Under the pieces are notes generated by a model. The model had not been told where the DNA came from. It worked only from the letters and a program-made list of their open reading frames with translations, and made no database searches. Below, one piece after another: positions 22,962 through 37,900 of a DNA stretch of 64,000 bases. The DNA comes from Schoenoplectus triqueter (Eukaryota > Streptophyta > Magnoliopsida > Poales > Cyperaceae). The stretch spans positions 185,911 through 249,910 of the forward strand of contig CAXKVV010000152.1 in NCBI GenBank assembly GCA_964058805.1, in the 5' to 3' direction. Numbering within the stretch: position 1 is the first letter of the stretch; every line of letters starts with the position of its first letter. A program made the translations under genes and the position numbers.

Positions 22962-25900
22962 TTACTGTTGCCTTTGCGCAGACGGGGCAAGTTGCAACGG
23001 GTTAAAGAAACCTGGTGGTGAGAAGAACCCTGTAGGCGCCCCATGCTGCTGCTGACCTGGCGGCTGGAGCGGCAGGGTAGATGGTACAGGTGCATGCAAC
23101 TGCTGCAATGGTGGGGGTGGTGGGAACTGACCTCCAGGAAATCCAAATGGTGGTCCAAACTGCTGCATCTGTGCAGACCCCCCAGGCGGTGGTACAGGTG
23201 GGAGAGGTGGCTGGAAAGACAAGGCTGGTGCTTGACTGAATGGAGGCTCAAGCCGGGGCCTTTTATCAGGTGAGAATCCAGGAGGCCCGTTAGCGACTCC
23301 ATTATGGGCATGTTCAGCAGCGAAAGAGGAGAGAACCGAGGAGAAGAGCTGAGCCGATGATGAGCTGGCTGCCAACTTGGCAGCCACAGCAGCAGCAGCT
23401 TTCTTGTAATCTGCTGTATCCACATTGTCTGGTGGGGTCGGAGTAGCAGTTGCAGTGGGCTCACAGCCATTGGTCGAGGGAGAAGGGGAGAGTTTATGTT
23501 TCAGTAGGGGGGCCTGGGAAGTCTGATCAATTTTGGATCGAGCAACCTGCAGAATTGTAGAAATCCTTTTGCTAAGATATCCAATTTTATTTCCTCAAAA
23601 AAATAAGATATACAATTTTACTATGATACTTAAATAAGTCGAAAGAAATAAGAAGACGGGGAAAATAATTTTGATCTCATATTACAACAAGAACAACAAA
23701 GCCTTTAATCCCAAATAAATTAGGATAGGCTAGAAATGAAACCCAATCCGAAATCATAAAGATCAGAGAACTCAAAAATCAAAAATAGAAGGATGCTGTT
23801 GGTGGTGGTGGTGGTGGTGGTGTTGGTGTTGGTGGTGGTCAGAGATCTCATACATTAGTTTAACAAAAAGCTATCAAACTACACCAAATAAGACTACACT
23901 GCCTAAAGTGAATTATCATTTTTTTGTTTTCCTGTCTCCTTAGGTTTTGTATAAGAATGCTACTCAAGCGAGTACTAAGCATCAAACCAAAGAACAATGG
24001 TTTAACACCATTTAGGTCATATCAGGTACAACTAAGTACCATATTCAGCATAACTATGTACCAATAAAGGAATTCATCTTTCAGAACTTGTAAAATTTGG
24101 GTGTGATTGTAAAGAATTTGCTAAAGAAGAGTGCTAACTATCATCCAGGACATTTCCACCAATACAGGATTAATCTTTTTCAACTTCAAAATATCGTGCA
24201 GGGTTCGGTCTTCAGATGTACATGATTATCTTCTTTACAGAGCGAAAGAGGGGTTAAGCCAATACAGCGCAAAATTTCTGGGGCAACCTTGCTAAAAGAA
24301 ACCCACAGTTTTTATCATTTGCAAACAACTCTCAGCTTATTTGAGAAAATTTGCATGTCCTGTATGTCAGGTCTTTACTATGTAGCAGCATAAGTACTAA
24401 AACACATCAGGCTTGAACAGAATGGAATCTATAACAATAAAGAACCAAATTGAAAAAACCTAATGAGTTAGGGACCACAATATGAAACCTCTAAAAAAGA
24501 TAAAGAATTGTCTGAATTTGTTAATAGCCATCAAAAAGAAGAAATTCAAATGAAAAACTTATCCATCATTTAGAATCCCAAACAGGCTTGATGTGGATGG
24601 TGTCTTGGATTTCTTTGGAAGAAAATGGGAGAACAGAAACTGATGAAATCAAAAATTAGAACCACACCAGACCAAATGGGTTGTTGTAATGCTAAATAGG
24701 TTGATCAGACCTACCTGTCAGCTAGTCAACTGTATTGGAAAAAGTTGCTAGCCCCTAAAGGAAAGTTCAAATCAAACTAAATCTAAAATTCATGCATTGT
24801 AATGCATCAACAGTAATTTCAGACATGAAAATTCTCAGTGTTTGCCTATAATGTTAGATTTCGTACATAACTTCAATCACGGTGCTAACCAAATAGTGAG
24901 GCTAAATCTATTGCCAAGAGATCCTTTCTCACTATGATAAATACCAAGTTGCAAGAAGGTAGAATAATGATACCAGATCAAATAAAGCAAGGATTTCAAA
25001 TGAAGTTTTCTTACTTGGATTTGAGCATGAACCAGCTCAGATTTTGATTCCTGCACATTTATAACAAATAAAGTCAAGCCTCAACATTACATAATCAAGA
25101 TTTATTTCCATCATTGCAATTTGTTTGAAATATGGATTTTATAAACTACACCAGACATATTAATGAATCCACATTGTAGATCAACAAATCCAAGTAACAC
25201 ACAACATTGCAATTGCACATGGCTGTTAAAAACATAATGAGTTATCGCTAGACCTTACCAGAACAAAACGCCAACCTGCTGCACCAGACTTCCAACCAAG
25301 TCTGACTCAAAAAATATCAATACTTGCTTCAAAATGAGGCCACAAGCCAAAAATGATCGAATTCCAACCCAAAAAAGATACCAATATATGACCACCCAAA
25401 TTACCCAAGACCTACAATGGACCAACCCAGACGAAAGGCAACCCATACAATGAACAAACCGAGAACAATAGTTACTAATCCCGAACCAACTAACCGCCAC
25501 CTACAGTTTCAATTTACTTTCAATACGGAGAAGTATAACTACAAAAGAGTTTAATCAAAGGTTGTCATCTTATCTTACTATATTAAAAAGGAGCTAATGA
25601 CTGGAGAGAACTGTAATGGTAAAACATTTTCTTTACTGGAGACGATCAATTCGAAAGAACACTTCATATAACTCCTCCCCAGTTCATTCCCCCCTTCCTT
25701 TCCTCTCAAAGTCAGAACCATCTCCATAACCTCCACCCTTCCCTCTCTATCCCTCTGAAAACCCCAGTCGGGCTCTCTCTCTCTCTATCCTCTGTTTTCT
25801 CCCCAATCGGAACCCTCTCCCTCTCTTCGTCGATCAGAACCCTCTACACTCCTCTAATCGGAAGCCTTTTCCCTAATCTTGGTCGAGCATGGCACAGACA

Positions 25901-28900
25901 CCATCCGGTGACCAGAGATCGATTGAAAGCGTGACACACTCCCTTGGAGGGATGAAGGGACAGCGAGATGAGGATGGTTGGGGCGACAGGATGAGTCGGC
26001 AGCGTCCAATGTTGTGCAGCCAGACGAACAATGCGAAGGACCGCGGTTGGAAAGAAAAACCCTAGACTACCACCATCTCACCTGTCTCTAGAGCTCACCA
26101 TGGCATGCTCATCCACTCTATTGCCGGGTGGCGCTGCTCTATTCTACTGGTAAGCATGATATTCAAATTCTTAGAATTGTTGAAGTGATAGATTTCAAGA
26201 TTAGATTATCTGTATAAAAAGCTATTGTGATTCTTCTGTGAATGGCTATGAAATAAGTTGATCATTGATACAGTTCATCTTTTTGTTGTTTACTAATTTT
26301 ACTGATGCATAGTTATTTAAGATTTTTGTGCATAATTGAGAAACCAAAATATAATAAATAAAGTTAAATAAAATGAATAGAATTGAATGATACACCAGTT
26401 CATTTACACCAGTCTAATTAGAACTGATAAATACGGTTATGATGGTTTACATTAACCAAAAGTTTTTACAAAAACAGGCTCTTCGGATTGGGTGATCATT
26501 TGAGGTCAAATCAAATTATAACATACCGTCCATCAAATTTAGTACATGAAACATTTCTCAATTCATTGTTAACTACCTTCAAACTCCTTTGTTTTCACTG
26601 TGCATTGTTAAAACTACAAAATATCAGGAACTAGATGGAATTGGGCAGAACTGCACTTGGACATTTATTTTTTTAATATCTAGGAAAGTGGTAGGAAATT
26701 GCCATCAAAATGGGAAGATGCTGAGAAGTGGATTCTTAGCCCAGTTTCTGGTGATGGTACCAGACGATAGTCTTCCCCGCCATCTCATAACAGGAGGCCC
26801 AAGTACAAGAGTGCACATCTTGGCCCCACAAATGGCTACACAGCTTCTCCAATAGCACAAGGGGAAGGTTTTGTTGTGATTTCATCTTTTCACTTGGCCA
26901 TTGGTATCCTGATACCCGCGAGTTCACCTTTTCTGGTTGGTCATTGGCGTCCTAATACCCAACTCATGAGCATCAGGTCTATGATGGCAGTTTGACAAGT
27001 GGCAATACTGACAAACTTTGTTCAACTAAGGAGCCATTTGTTTTACATTCAGTAAGTGTGAGTGGCTGGATGGATACACTAATGAAGGCTAATGTAGCCT
27101 TACTGCCGTCTCGTGAAACTAAACCAGGTTCTCATCTGATGTCAGTTTATTTAATATTCCTAGAGAAATTGTTGTTTTTATTTTTGCTAAAATGCACTAT
27201 TGATAATAAACAAGAGTATTTTTCCTTGGACTATTTCATGCACCAGAATCTTTTTGCACTGAAACTATACCATCATTTTTTTTATTTGTAAGATGTTAGG
27301 ATTGAAAATCTAAGAAATGTGACAAACAGAAACGGAAGGAAAAATTTGAGGCAATAAGGTCTAAATTATCAAAACTCATAACACTGAATGGAAATATGCC
27401 CTTTATATTGAAATATTTATGCTCATGTCAGTTAAGACTATTTTGTGGGTACCAGACAGTACAGGTGCTTTCTATTTCTCTGTTAAAAATTATTTTGTAG
27501 GTACCAGACAGTACAGGTGCTTTCTATTTCTCATGTCAGTTAAGACTATTTATGCTCATGTCTGTTATTTTTTTCTGCAAATTCTGATAAAAATTATGTG
27601 CATTTTCATTTTGCAAAAATCTGTACTCTTTTGAAAATTCATCATGGGTTTGGTTAATTCTTCTTGGCATTTCAATCTGATACAGAGGAGAAGTTCAAAT
27701 AACAAGAGAAGCAATGCAAAGAATAATTGTTGAAATTTTGACAAGGATGTTGCAGCAACCTAAATGAGCCCTGAAGGAAGTACCACATCTTCTCCCAAGG
27801 AGCTTTCATTTTCATGCTAGGTAATAGCAGTTCAGCCAAGTTGGAGGTGAAGGATGGGGAGATGGACAACATGTAACAATAACTCGATGGTCAAAGATGA
27901 ATGTTATTAGGAGCTTTGACAAACGATCAACTGGTGTTTGTGAAGAGCGAGAAAAAGCAAGATGCACAAAGTATGTACATTTTTCTTATTAAAATATTTG
28001 TATTATCAAATGATGAACTTGTCAGTTGTATCAAAACAGTAGTAATAACATAATTAAAGGATTTTGCGGATGCAATAGCAATACCTATCAAGTTATGTGA
28101 GTTCTCAGCAAATTTTTGATATGAAGTTCAGTTGAATCATTGTTAATTGTCTAAAATTGAAATAGATATAATTTACCTTTGATTCGAGTTCAAGAATTTT
28201 GGATCTAAAATTCTCAATTATGCTTTCTTTTTCAAGTAGCAACATAATCAAGTTTATTTTTTATTTCAAAATAAGAATGATGCCTACTCAATTATAGAGA
28301 AATATATTGAAATAGAGCCTTTGTAGCAAATTCGCTTCGCACCTGGGGGTGCGGGCTCTACGTAAAAATGGAAGAGATTACATCCATGGAGATATCTTAA
28401 AGATGGCAGTATTGTTCATTTAGAAATGAATGAACTGAATAGAATATCATAGAGTTACTTATTGTCTGAGATGGATGGATCTAATTAAAGATCATATTGT
28501 TATTTATTGATGGGATTTTTCATATTTAGCAGTAACTGATAGACCTTTGATATGCTCTTTTAACAGAATATGCATGATAATGTATTGACAGAGCCTGGAT
28601 TTTTTTATTTATTTATCATGTTTCCTTTTTGTGGTTAAAAAATTCATGAGTTTTAACAAAAACTAATAAATCAATAATTTTTTGAGCATAAATGTTGCTT
28701 GTAATTGAAAAATTATTATAAATATAAGGATCCGCGCATAAGAGCGGTATATTCGCTAGTATTTGAAAATGGATCTGATATTATTCCCAGTTGCAAAATA
28801 AGATGCATAGGCAAATATGAAGTGTCAGCACACTCTATTTTACTAGAACAAAATAAAGGCGCGCTATACCTGTTCTTTAATTGCTTCTCTTAGCTGATTG

Positions 28901-31900
28901 ATCAGAGAAATCCTCAGAGATTCAATGCCTTCAAGCTGTTCGATATTCTTTTTCAGAGAAACTTCAGTCTCTTGAAAGTCAGATATCAATGAAGATACTT
29001 GTTGCTGATTACCTATTTATAAAAAAAAAACACAGAATAAGAAATTCATCAAAAAAGAAGTGATATTCATTATTTAGAAATTTGGATCGCATATTTAACA
29101 TGATCATTTTGTGTCAGGAACTAGTAAAATCATGTTTAACATGCAAAAACATGAAGCAAGAGCTAAATCAAGTAATTGTGACTACTATTCTTGTATATCT
29201 TTTATTTTTTTTATGGCTACTATTATTATTCATGTTATAGATAGACAATTTAGTAGTTAACAAAATTATTCCTCGGATTAATGTTAGTAAAATCTATGCA
29301 TATAGGGTAGATTTGAAATATGAATAATATATTTTTATAGAGGTGCAGCCAGTTCTTCAAGGTTCCAAAGCAGAGTGTCCGGGCAACAGCAGAAAGGAAG
29401 CGGAAATTGTGGTGGAATCTGAATTTGCCTTGGGAGAAGTGTTGAAATTAGTTTTAGATGCAACATGGATACTGGGACACGCATTCTTTCACCAAGAGGA
29501 ATTGAGGCAGGGAGACTCATTATCTCCACTTCTCATCATCCAGGTGGCGCACACCCACCTTTCAGACCCTTTGCATGAGCATCTGAGACAATGTTAACTC
29601 AACCCCAACAATGATTCTTGCCACCTACCAATTTGCAGATGACAAGAAAATCATAACCAATGTATATGCTGTCTCATGCACTTCATTCAGGTCATTCACT
29701 TACCATTGAACTACATGCAGGCTTTTATGTTATTGACTCATTAAGTTCAGGTCATTCACTTACCATTGAACTACATGCAGGCTTTTATGTTATTGACTCA
29801 TTAAGCACACCGAGTGGGCCAACATGCACTTTCTTTTGGATGGGTAAGAACACAGGCCAACAGCCACACAAAAAAGGTTTGTGTACCAAAGGAAAACAGG
29901 GCATAGGGGTCCTAGACATTAGGAATCAAAACTTGGCATCACTCATCTACCCTAACCCGGCATGTCTAATGGCAGAAAATTTGTGTCATCAAATTACAAC
30001 CACCGCTACAATCCTCTTCCAGCATACTGCCGAGAAACACCTACCGAGCCTTAAGGACTTGATCTCCCTATCATAATTAATTTCTGCTTCAATAACATTG
30101 GGAAACAACCCTTCTCTAATATGGAAATGGGTCTGCAACAAGCAACTTCTCCACTAGATCTGCCTACTTATTCCTATCTATCCCAGGAATTAAGGACGTG
30201 CATGCACCAATTCTGTGAAGAGCCAAAAGCTCCCCTAAAAATTAAGGTGCACATGTGGGTTTCACTCAGAAATAAGTTGCTCACCGCAGATAAATTAGCT
30301 AATAAATAAATAAAATAACCAGCCCATGGATGTTATATTTTATGTGCATTCAAGATACTTCAAACTCCCTCCCACCTCTTCCTGACTTGTGTGCTATGCC
30401 AGGCAAGTATCCCTCAATCAATCAATCTGATCAATCTCCAGTTCTTCACAGTGACAATAGCTACCTTTAGTATGTAAAACAAAAGACTTCCTTCAACACT
30501 CTGAAAAACATGGGATGCAGTTTGCATGGTGATTTGTTAACAAATCTGGAAAGAACAAAATCAAGGATCTCCTCGAATATCTCTAGAACACCACAGTTTG
30601 CAGAATATCTCTAGAACACCACAGTTTGCAGCATCAGAGATAACACACGAGGTGGCACATTGGCTAACCTACTGCTGAAATTGTGGATTACAGGTAATAT
30701 GTAATACTGAAAACCTAAAACAGTGATAGTGTTTAGGTTTTCTTTCTGTTCTGGATTTTTACAACCAGTCACGTCAAGGAGATTGATCAGTTGAGAACGG
30801 CTATTTTGACAATAGGATTTTCAAATAAATTTGGCAAAAAATCTAAAAAAGTTAAAAATTAAAAAATGTTTATTGGTAGTTTTTAAATTTCAAGTACCTT
30901 TTGTTATTTAGTACTTCATCAAAGATCCAAGTTATTGCAAATTGCATAAAATTTTCGTGGACTTTAATGGGCTAGTTAAATGAATAAGGGTTTTCGCACT
31001 TGACTCGACGAATGCGAGGGGCAAGAAAGCTAGTCAAGGAAAGTAAGATTCGTTTATGTAGTTGGAATGTAGGGTCCTTAATAGGTAAGCTAGAGAGTTA
31101 TTTGATACTGCGATTAGGAGACGCGTGAATATCTTATGTATTCAGAAGACTAAATGGACCGGTCAGAAGGTTAAGGAGGTGGAGAATACGGGCTTAAAAT
31201 TGTGTTACACAGGAAAAGAACGAAGTAGAAATAGTGTATGCATCTTAATTGATAAGAGTCTCAAGAATGGAGTTGTCGCAGTTAGAAGACAAGGGGACAG
31301 GATCATCATGATAAAATTGGTTTTTTGAGATTTGGTCTTGAACGTCATCAGTGCGTATGCCCTATAAGTAGGTTTGAGCGATGATGTCAAGAGACGATTC
31401 AGGGAAGACTTAGAGGACATGGTTAGAGAAATGTCTAACAGTGAAAAACTCTTCATTGGAGGAGATTTTAATGATCATGTTGGCATAGCTAAAGGTGGGT
31501 TTGAGATGGTACATGGGGGTTTTGGATATGACGAACAGAATCCAGAGGGAGAAAAAATCTTGAACTTCGCTATAACCTACGACCTCATTGTAACGAACAC
31601 CTTTAGAAAGAAAAATCTCATTTAATTACTTTCAACAGTGGCCAGCACTCGAGCCAGATCGATTTTGTCCTGTCTAGAAGGGAGGAGAGACCAAACTGAA
31701 TAGATTGTAAGGTTATACCTGGCGAGTGTATCATTAAATAACACAAACTTTTGGTGACTGATTTTCGTTTTCAGGTATGCATCCGGCGAGATAGAGGCGT
31801 GAAAATCACAAGAACGAAGTGGTGGAAGCTCGAAAGGGACGTTTCTCACGTGTTTAAGAATAGAGTTATTGCAGAAGGGTCATGGAACGAAGATGAGGAT

Positions 31901-34900
31901 GCGGACAATATGTGAAAGGAGATGATGACTCACATTTAGAAGGTGGCTATAGAGGTGTTTGGAGTAACCAGAGGAAATAAACGTGAACCTAAAGACACTT
32001 GGTGGTGGAATGATGATGTACAAAAGACGATCTGAGAAAAAAAGAATGCTACAAACGTTTACATCACAACAGAAGTGATGAAAACATTCAGAAGTACAAA
32101 GAAGCCAGAAGAAACGCAAAAAAAGCTGTGAGCGAAGCAAGGGGTCAGGCATATGCGGAGCTGTATCGAAAATTAGATACAAAAGAGGGCGAAAATGATG
32201 TCTACAAGATAGCTAAACTTCGAGAAAGGAAGACAAGAGACTTCAACCAAGTTAAATGTATTAAGGATGAGGTTGATATGCTTTTGGTGAAGGATGATGA
32301 GATTAAGAATAGATTGAGAGAATACTTCGACAAGCTATTCAACGACGAGAGTGAGAAAGCTGCGATCGAGTTGGACGACTCAGTTGACACCAACAGGCGA
32401 TTTGTTCGGAGAATTCAAGAGTATAAGGTGAAAAAATCTTTAAAAAAGATGAAAACAGATAAGGCGTTAGGACCTGATGACATCCCGATTGAGGTATGGA
32501 GATGTCTTGAAGATATAGCAATAGTGTGACTCACTAAGCTATTTAATACCATTTTCCGGTCCAATAAGATGTCTGATGAGTGGAGAAAAATATATTAGTA
32601 TCTTTAAAAATAAAGGAATGAGCTGTGGAAAGTGATCGAGCATCGTTTAAGAAACTGACAACCGTCTCTAAAAATCAGTTTGGTTTTATACTTGGGAGGT
32701 CCACCATGGAGGCGATTTTTTTGATAAGACAACTTATGGAGAGACATCGGGAACAGAAAAAAGGACCTACATATGATATTTATTGATTTAGAGAAAGCGT
32801 ATGATAAAATACCAAGAAATATCATGTGGTGGGCGCTTGAAAAGAAATGAGTCCCAACAAAGTACATTACCTTTATTAAGGATATGTACACAAATGTTGT
32901 GACTTGTATCAGAGCATGTGACGGCGAATTCAATGCATTTCCTATTAAGATAAAATTACATCAAGGGTCAGCACTGAGTCCATATATTTTCACTTTAGTG
33001 ATGGATGAGATCACAAAGGACATACAACGAGATATTCCTTGGTGTATGCTCTTTGCTAATGATGTGGTGCTGATTGACGAGCGCAGAATTGGAGTCAATC
33101 AGAAACTAAAGTTGTGAAGACAAACTTTAGAATCGAAAGGTTTTAGACTTAATAGGACTAAAACCGAATATATGAGGTGTCAGTTCAGCGGGAAAAACTC
33201 AGATGATGGAGATGTGAGTTTGGACGGACGAGTAGTACCCATAAATGACATATTTTGATATTTGGGATCGATGTTGCAGAGTGACGGAGAGATCGATGAA
33301 AATGTTAGTCATTGAATAAGAGCCGGATGGGTGAAATGAAAATAAACATCTAGTATTCTCTGTGACAAGGTCTCAAACGAACTAAAAGACAAGTTCTACA
33401 TGACGGCGATTAGACTCGCGATGATATATGACGCAAAATATTGAACTACAAAATGACAACACATCCAGAAGATAAGTGTAGCTGAAATGCGGATGTTGCA
33501 TTGGATATGTGGCCACACAAGGAAAGATCGAATCAGAAATGATGATATTCGGAACAAACTTGGGGTAGCACCAATTCAAGATAAGCTAGTCCAACACCGT
33601 TTGCGATAGTTTGGTCATATCCAACGAAAGCCTCCTGAAGCACCAGTACGCAGTGGTATTCTAAGTCGTCCTGAAAACACAAGAAGAGGAAGAGGTCGAC
33701 CGAGACTGACATGGGAGGAAGCAATAAAAAGAGATTTGAAGGAATGGAATATATCCAAAGAGCTTGTTTTGGATAGGAGTGCTCGAAAGATGGCGATTCA
33801 TGTACCTGAACCATGATTTAGGAGTTAGAATCTAGTAGTAGAGTTATAGACTTCAGGTTCTTAGATTTTTAGGATTTTAGAGTTTAGAAATAGGTTTTAT
33901 AATAGAGGTTTATTGTACTATTAATATTATTATTATTATTATTATTAGCATCATTATCATTATTATTATTTTCATATTGTCATCACCATTATCATCATTA
34001 TTTTTATTTATTTTTATTTATTCATTCATTTATTTATTTTCTCATCATCCTCATTATTATCATTGATATTTGAGATTTTTGATCTTATGTTTTCCAATTG
34101 GATTTCATTTCTAGCCTACCCCAATTTATTTGGGATTAAAGGCTTTGTTGTTGTTGATTAATGAGTTACAAATGATAATTAAATTGCATGAAATTTAAAA
34201 TATTGTCAATCTAGGAGTTCAAGAATATATCCATGACATTAACCTATTTTTAAGATTTTTTCAAATTTATATGAAAAAATCCCATTGCCAAGATTTTAAA
34301 ATAGCTGTTGTCAAGTGATCCCTCCGCCCTCTTATGTAAATAGGTTTCTTTCTTATTTTTCTAGAACTCTATGTAACCCAACAACATTGCATTTTCTCTT
34401 TTAGTAAATGGAATTTTTTTTATGTAGGTGCATCAACTTATTTCCAAAAGACAATTTCAGATGCAAATTTGAAACCATATTGTGTTTCATCCTAGAATAC
34501 TTTTATTTTGAAAAAAAATAATAATAATTTGTGAACCATACAAGTGGGATCAATATTATCGTTATGACGGCTAATTTTTTAGGATATGTCCATAGTCCAC
34601 TCTTCAGATTTCCACTCCTTTTCCACCCTTTTATCTGTGAGTGATAATCGTCTAATTGTCAACTAAAACCTCACAATTGTTAACAGCTGTCTATCTATAC
34701 TATTATATAAAACATCTAAGAATTGGAGGGTCCATTTTTTGTCATGGTAATTTTTTATTATACCAATTTTATCCCTCAATTAGACGGCTAATATTTATTT
34801 TTGATTGATCGAACGTATGTGATCGTGTCCATTGATCCCCTCTTTCTCTCCATTTCTTTTTCTTAAATACTATTATTTCCATAATATTGTTTTCTTTTAT

Positions 34901-37900
34901 TTAGAAACCTTATGCATATTTGGTAAGAAATTAATGGTGATAATATATATTAGAATAATTTACTTTTCTTGCCATAAAAATCATGAATCATTAACTCATA
35001 TTGTGCAAAAATCTCATTCAAGATTAAATATAGTCTTTATTTTAGGTTTTCTTTATAATTTGGTGAATTTATAATTTAATATTAAATAAATATGAATTTT
35101 TTATTTTATAATATTTTAATGTTTAAATAAAAGAGTCTGCTGCAACGCGCGGGTATATAGCTAGTCATATTAAACATGTCATTTGTATGTATTTATGTAT
35201 ATTTTATAACTATAGAATTTTCCAATGCTTAACAAAATTTAATACTTGAATCAAGAACAAGCAAGTTTAAAGGACATAGTATTCCCTGGATAAGGACCAA
35301 AACAAATATACACAACTAAAAAATATCTCACATTCTCCTCTAAAGCATTGAAGCATCATAAATATAGGACTATTTTTTCATGTTCGTATGTCAACTAATA
35401 AATATGTATATATTATACAAAAATAGAAATGGCTGCTGTGTGATGCAGGTAATTTACAAGTATACCATTTTCATAATATGAAACCGAAATATGCAACTGA
35501 ATGTTAATTCATTAATTAGCTAACATTGAACTGCTGTAACCAACATTAACTGCAATTTACAATCACATTTGCTTGATAACACTTGTCGGAAAAAGAAAAT
35601 TCAAGTCATCATGAGAGGGACACTCCTCTTTATAATGACTAACACTCATGCTATAGCAAGATGGACCACTCAGTTTTAGGACTGCATACCACCTAACAGT
35701 TGGGAAGCATTTTACAGCTGCAAGATGTCATGAGTATTTTTGCAATACAAGGAGAAATAATGATTGTTTTCACACCAATCTTCAAAACTCAAAATTATAA
35801 GAATTTTGCTTACCACTGATTGAAGCTTCATTTAGATCTTTCTTGATCTTCTCCAGAATACCAACTGAAGTGCTACAATTGCTTAATGTCATTTCTTCAT
35901 TCAAGTTTTCGTCAAACAGAGATTGGTAAGATGTTACTATTTTCTCAGGCATACCTCCAACAGCCAATTTCTGATTTAGACCAAAACAAAGAACAAAAGA
36001 AATTCATTCACTCTATGACCAAAAAGAAATTTTCTTCAAAGAAAGATATGAAATTTATAACAACCCTTCAAAAGACAACCAAGTTTATTCTTCCACTTCT
36101 GAGAGCTGACAATCTCAAAAGTTGTAATAAATAAATCTCATTCTGGATTTGATTTAAGGTGCTTTATATGTCAATATGCCGTGCATATGAGAAACTATTG
36201 TGATTTGTATTCAAATGTTCAGCAGCTTGTACTTAACAATCTTAATAAAGCCATGCAATTGACTGACAAGCTTCACACCAGTAGACAAAACATGTACAAT
36301 TCAATATCCAACCTTCTGAAGGTCTTGGTCCAATTTATCCATCAACTATTTAATAGTAACCAATTCCCTTGTCAACACCCGGAAAAACTCATTTGTCCAG
36401 TAACTTCAATATGTCACCAAAATAACCAGCAAAGATTTCTCAGAGACATAAGCTAAAAGAAGACAAACATATTAAGGTAACAACAAGGATGTGGAAACTC
36501 ACGACTCTCAATGTGGTAGCATCCTTCCGAGCAGTCTTTATAGGGTTTGAATGTGAATTCAAGTTTGAATTTGAACTCTTCCCTCTAATATCCAGTGCAA
36601 GGGCAGGGGCGGTGACAGGGGTGGGGACAGAAGCAGGAGCAGTATCGCCAAATATATCATCTTTCAGGGCTCTGCTACGAGAACCAAACACTTTCCTTTC
36701 GTCCCATATATCTACCTACTTGTCATCAAGTGAAATATAAATTAGTGTTTAGTAATGCAAGCACACAACAATTTAATAATAATATTCTAGTTGAATGTTC
36801 AATCAGAACAAAATCAGAAACAACACTGAACTCCAACAGCATGTTAGGACAAGGTATTCCTATTTCATTTTAATTCACTAGTAAGCAAAATTTATGAATA
36901 TGTTCTTCCTTCTAACTATGGATATCACCAATCTCATATATAACTTGATGAAATCTGGAAACAAAAAGGAGCAATATTATGACACATCTTACAACAAACA
37001 TTTATTTGTCTTGTAGCCTGATTCATTTATGAAGACCTGAGTGAAACAAAGTAAAATATATATTCAACACAGAACAGTACCTACTGAATCATTATGGAGC
37101 AAAAGAAATATTGGATTTCATGTAAATCAAATGTGCCGACAGATGTGACCAAGACAGAAAAAAAAGATGAGAAAAAACATACCAATCTGGTGACAACTTT
37201 CTTGCCACTCTCCTCCCCGTGCTCATAAACGTATCTGAGACATGTGGGGAGAACCTTCCAGAACTCATTGACATACTCACCTCCCTTGCGCTTGCTATTC
37301 TGCAAAATGTCATTGGCTAGATACAGAAGGCACACCTTATGGTCCTTGTTTGAGCTGTTAAATTGCTTCTCCCATATCTCCACCACATTCCTAGCCTTCT
37401 TTCGGTGGAATATGCACCAATGTGATAATGCTAAATTCAATTTATGTGAAGGATAACTTTATATAATTTATAATTGACAAAGTAATAATTTCTTTCAGCA
37501 AAAGCCCACAGAAACACTAGATATGTTTATAATTATTACAGGACAAATACAAAGATTTCCACCAGAGAATCAAGGATTCTTAAATGTCAAAATAACACGC
37601 CTTTGAGCTGTGAAAAGGGGGGGGGATCTTTGGCGAAAAAGCTTCCCAAAATGCCCCTAAATTCAGCCCTGATTTCAATAAGTAACTAGCTAATAATCAG
37701 GATTTCCAAAAGATCTAAAAGTTAAAACAAAAAAAGGTAGTAAGATCAAGGACGATATTTAGTATCAGAAAAGAACCTACAGGAGCACTGCAGCAGAAGT
37801 TTAACACACAAAATATGAATTACGCAAATAAGCCTGATATAATATTTCAACCGCTTGTGGTTGCATGCGCACTGAATAGAATATTCTATTCTCATTATCT

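Larger units (their letters stand above)
25573..28361 (+). mobile_element. Possible Helitron carrying a gene fragment
   Basis: The left border A|TCTTACTATATTAAAAAG resembles Helitron 5' ends. The right border has a perfect 6-bp hairpin, CGCACC with loop TGGG and GGTGCG (28338-28353), followed within 5 bases by CTAC where a Helitron would have CTRR (usually CTAG). The enclosed 2.8 kb holds an unprocessed piece of another gene. The last base is wrong for an intact Helitron, so the boundaries are a hypothesis. Confidence 0.35.

Noticed and set aside
22847..23470. 207-codon minus-strand frame overlapping the last CID exon
   Set aside because: Out of frame with the conserved coiled coil and with the Pro/Gln-rich tail that continues the CID protein; it is a shadow of that exon.
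28705..28893. 62-codon plus-strand frame near 28.7-28.9 kb
   Set aside because: It overlaps the edge of a minus-strand CID exon and the adjoining intron, with no recognisable domain.
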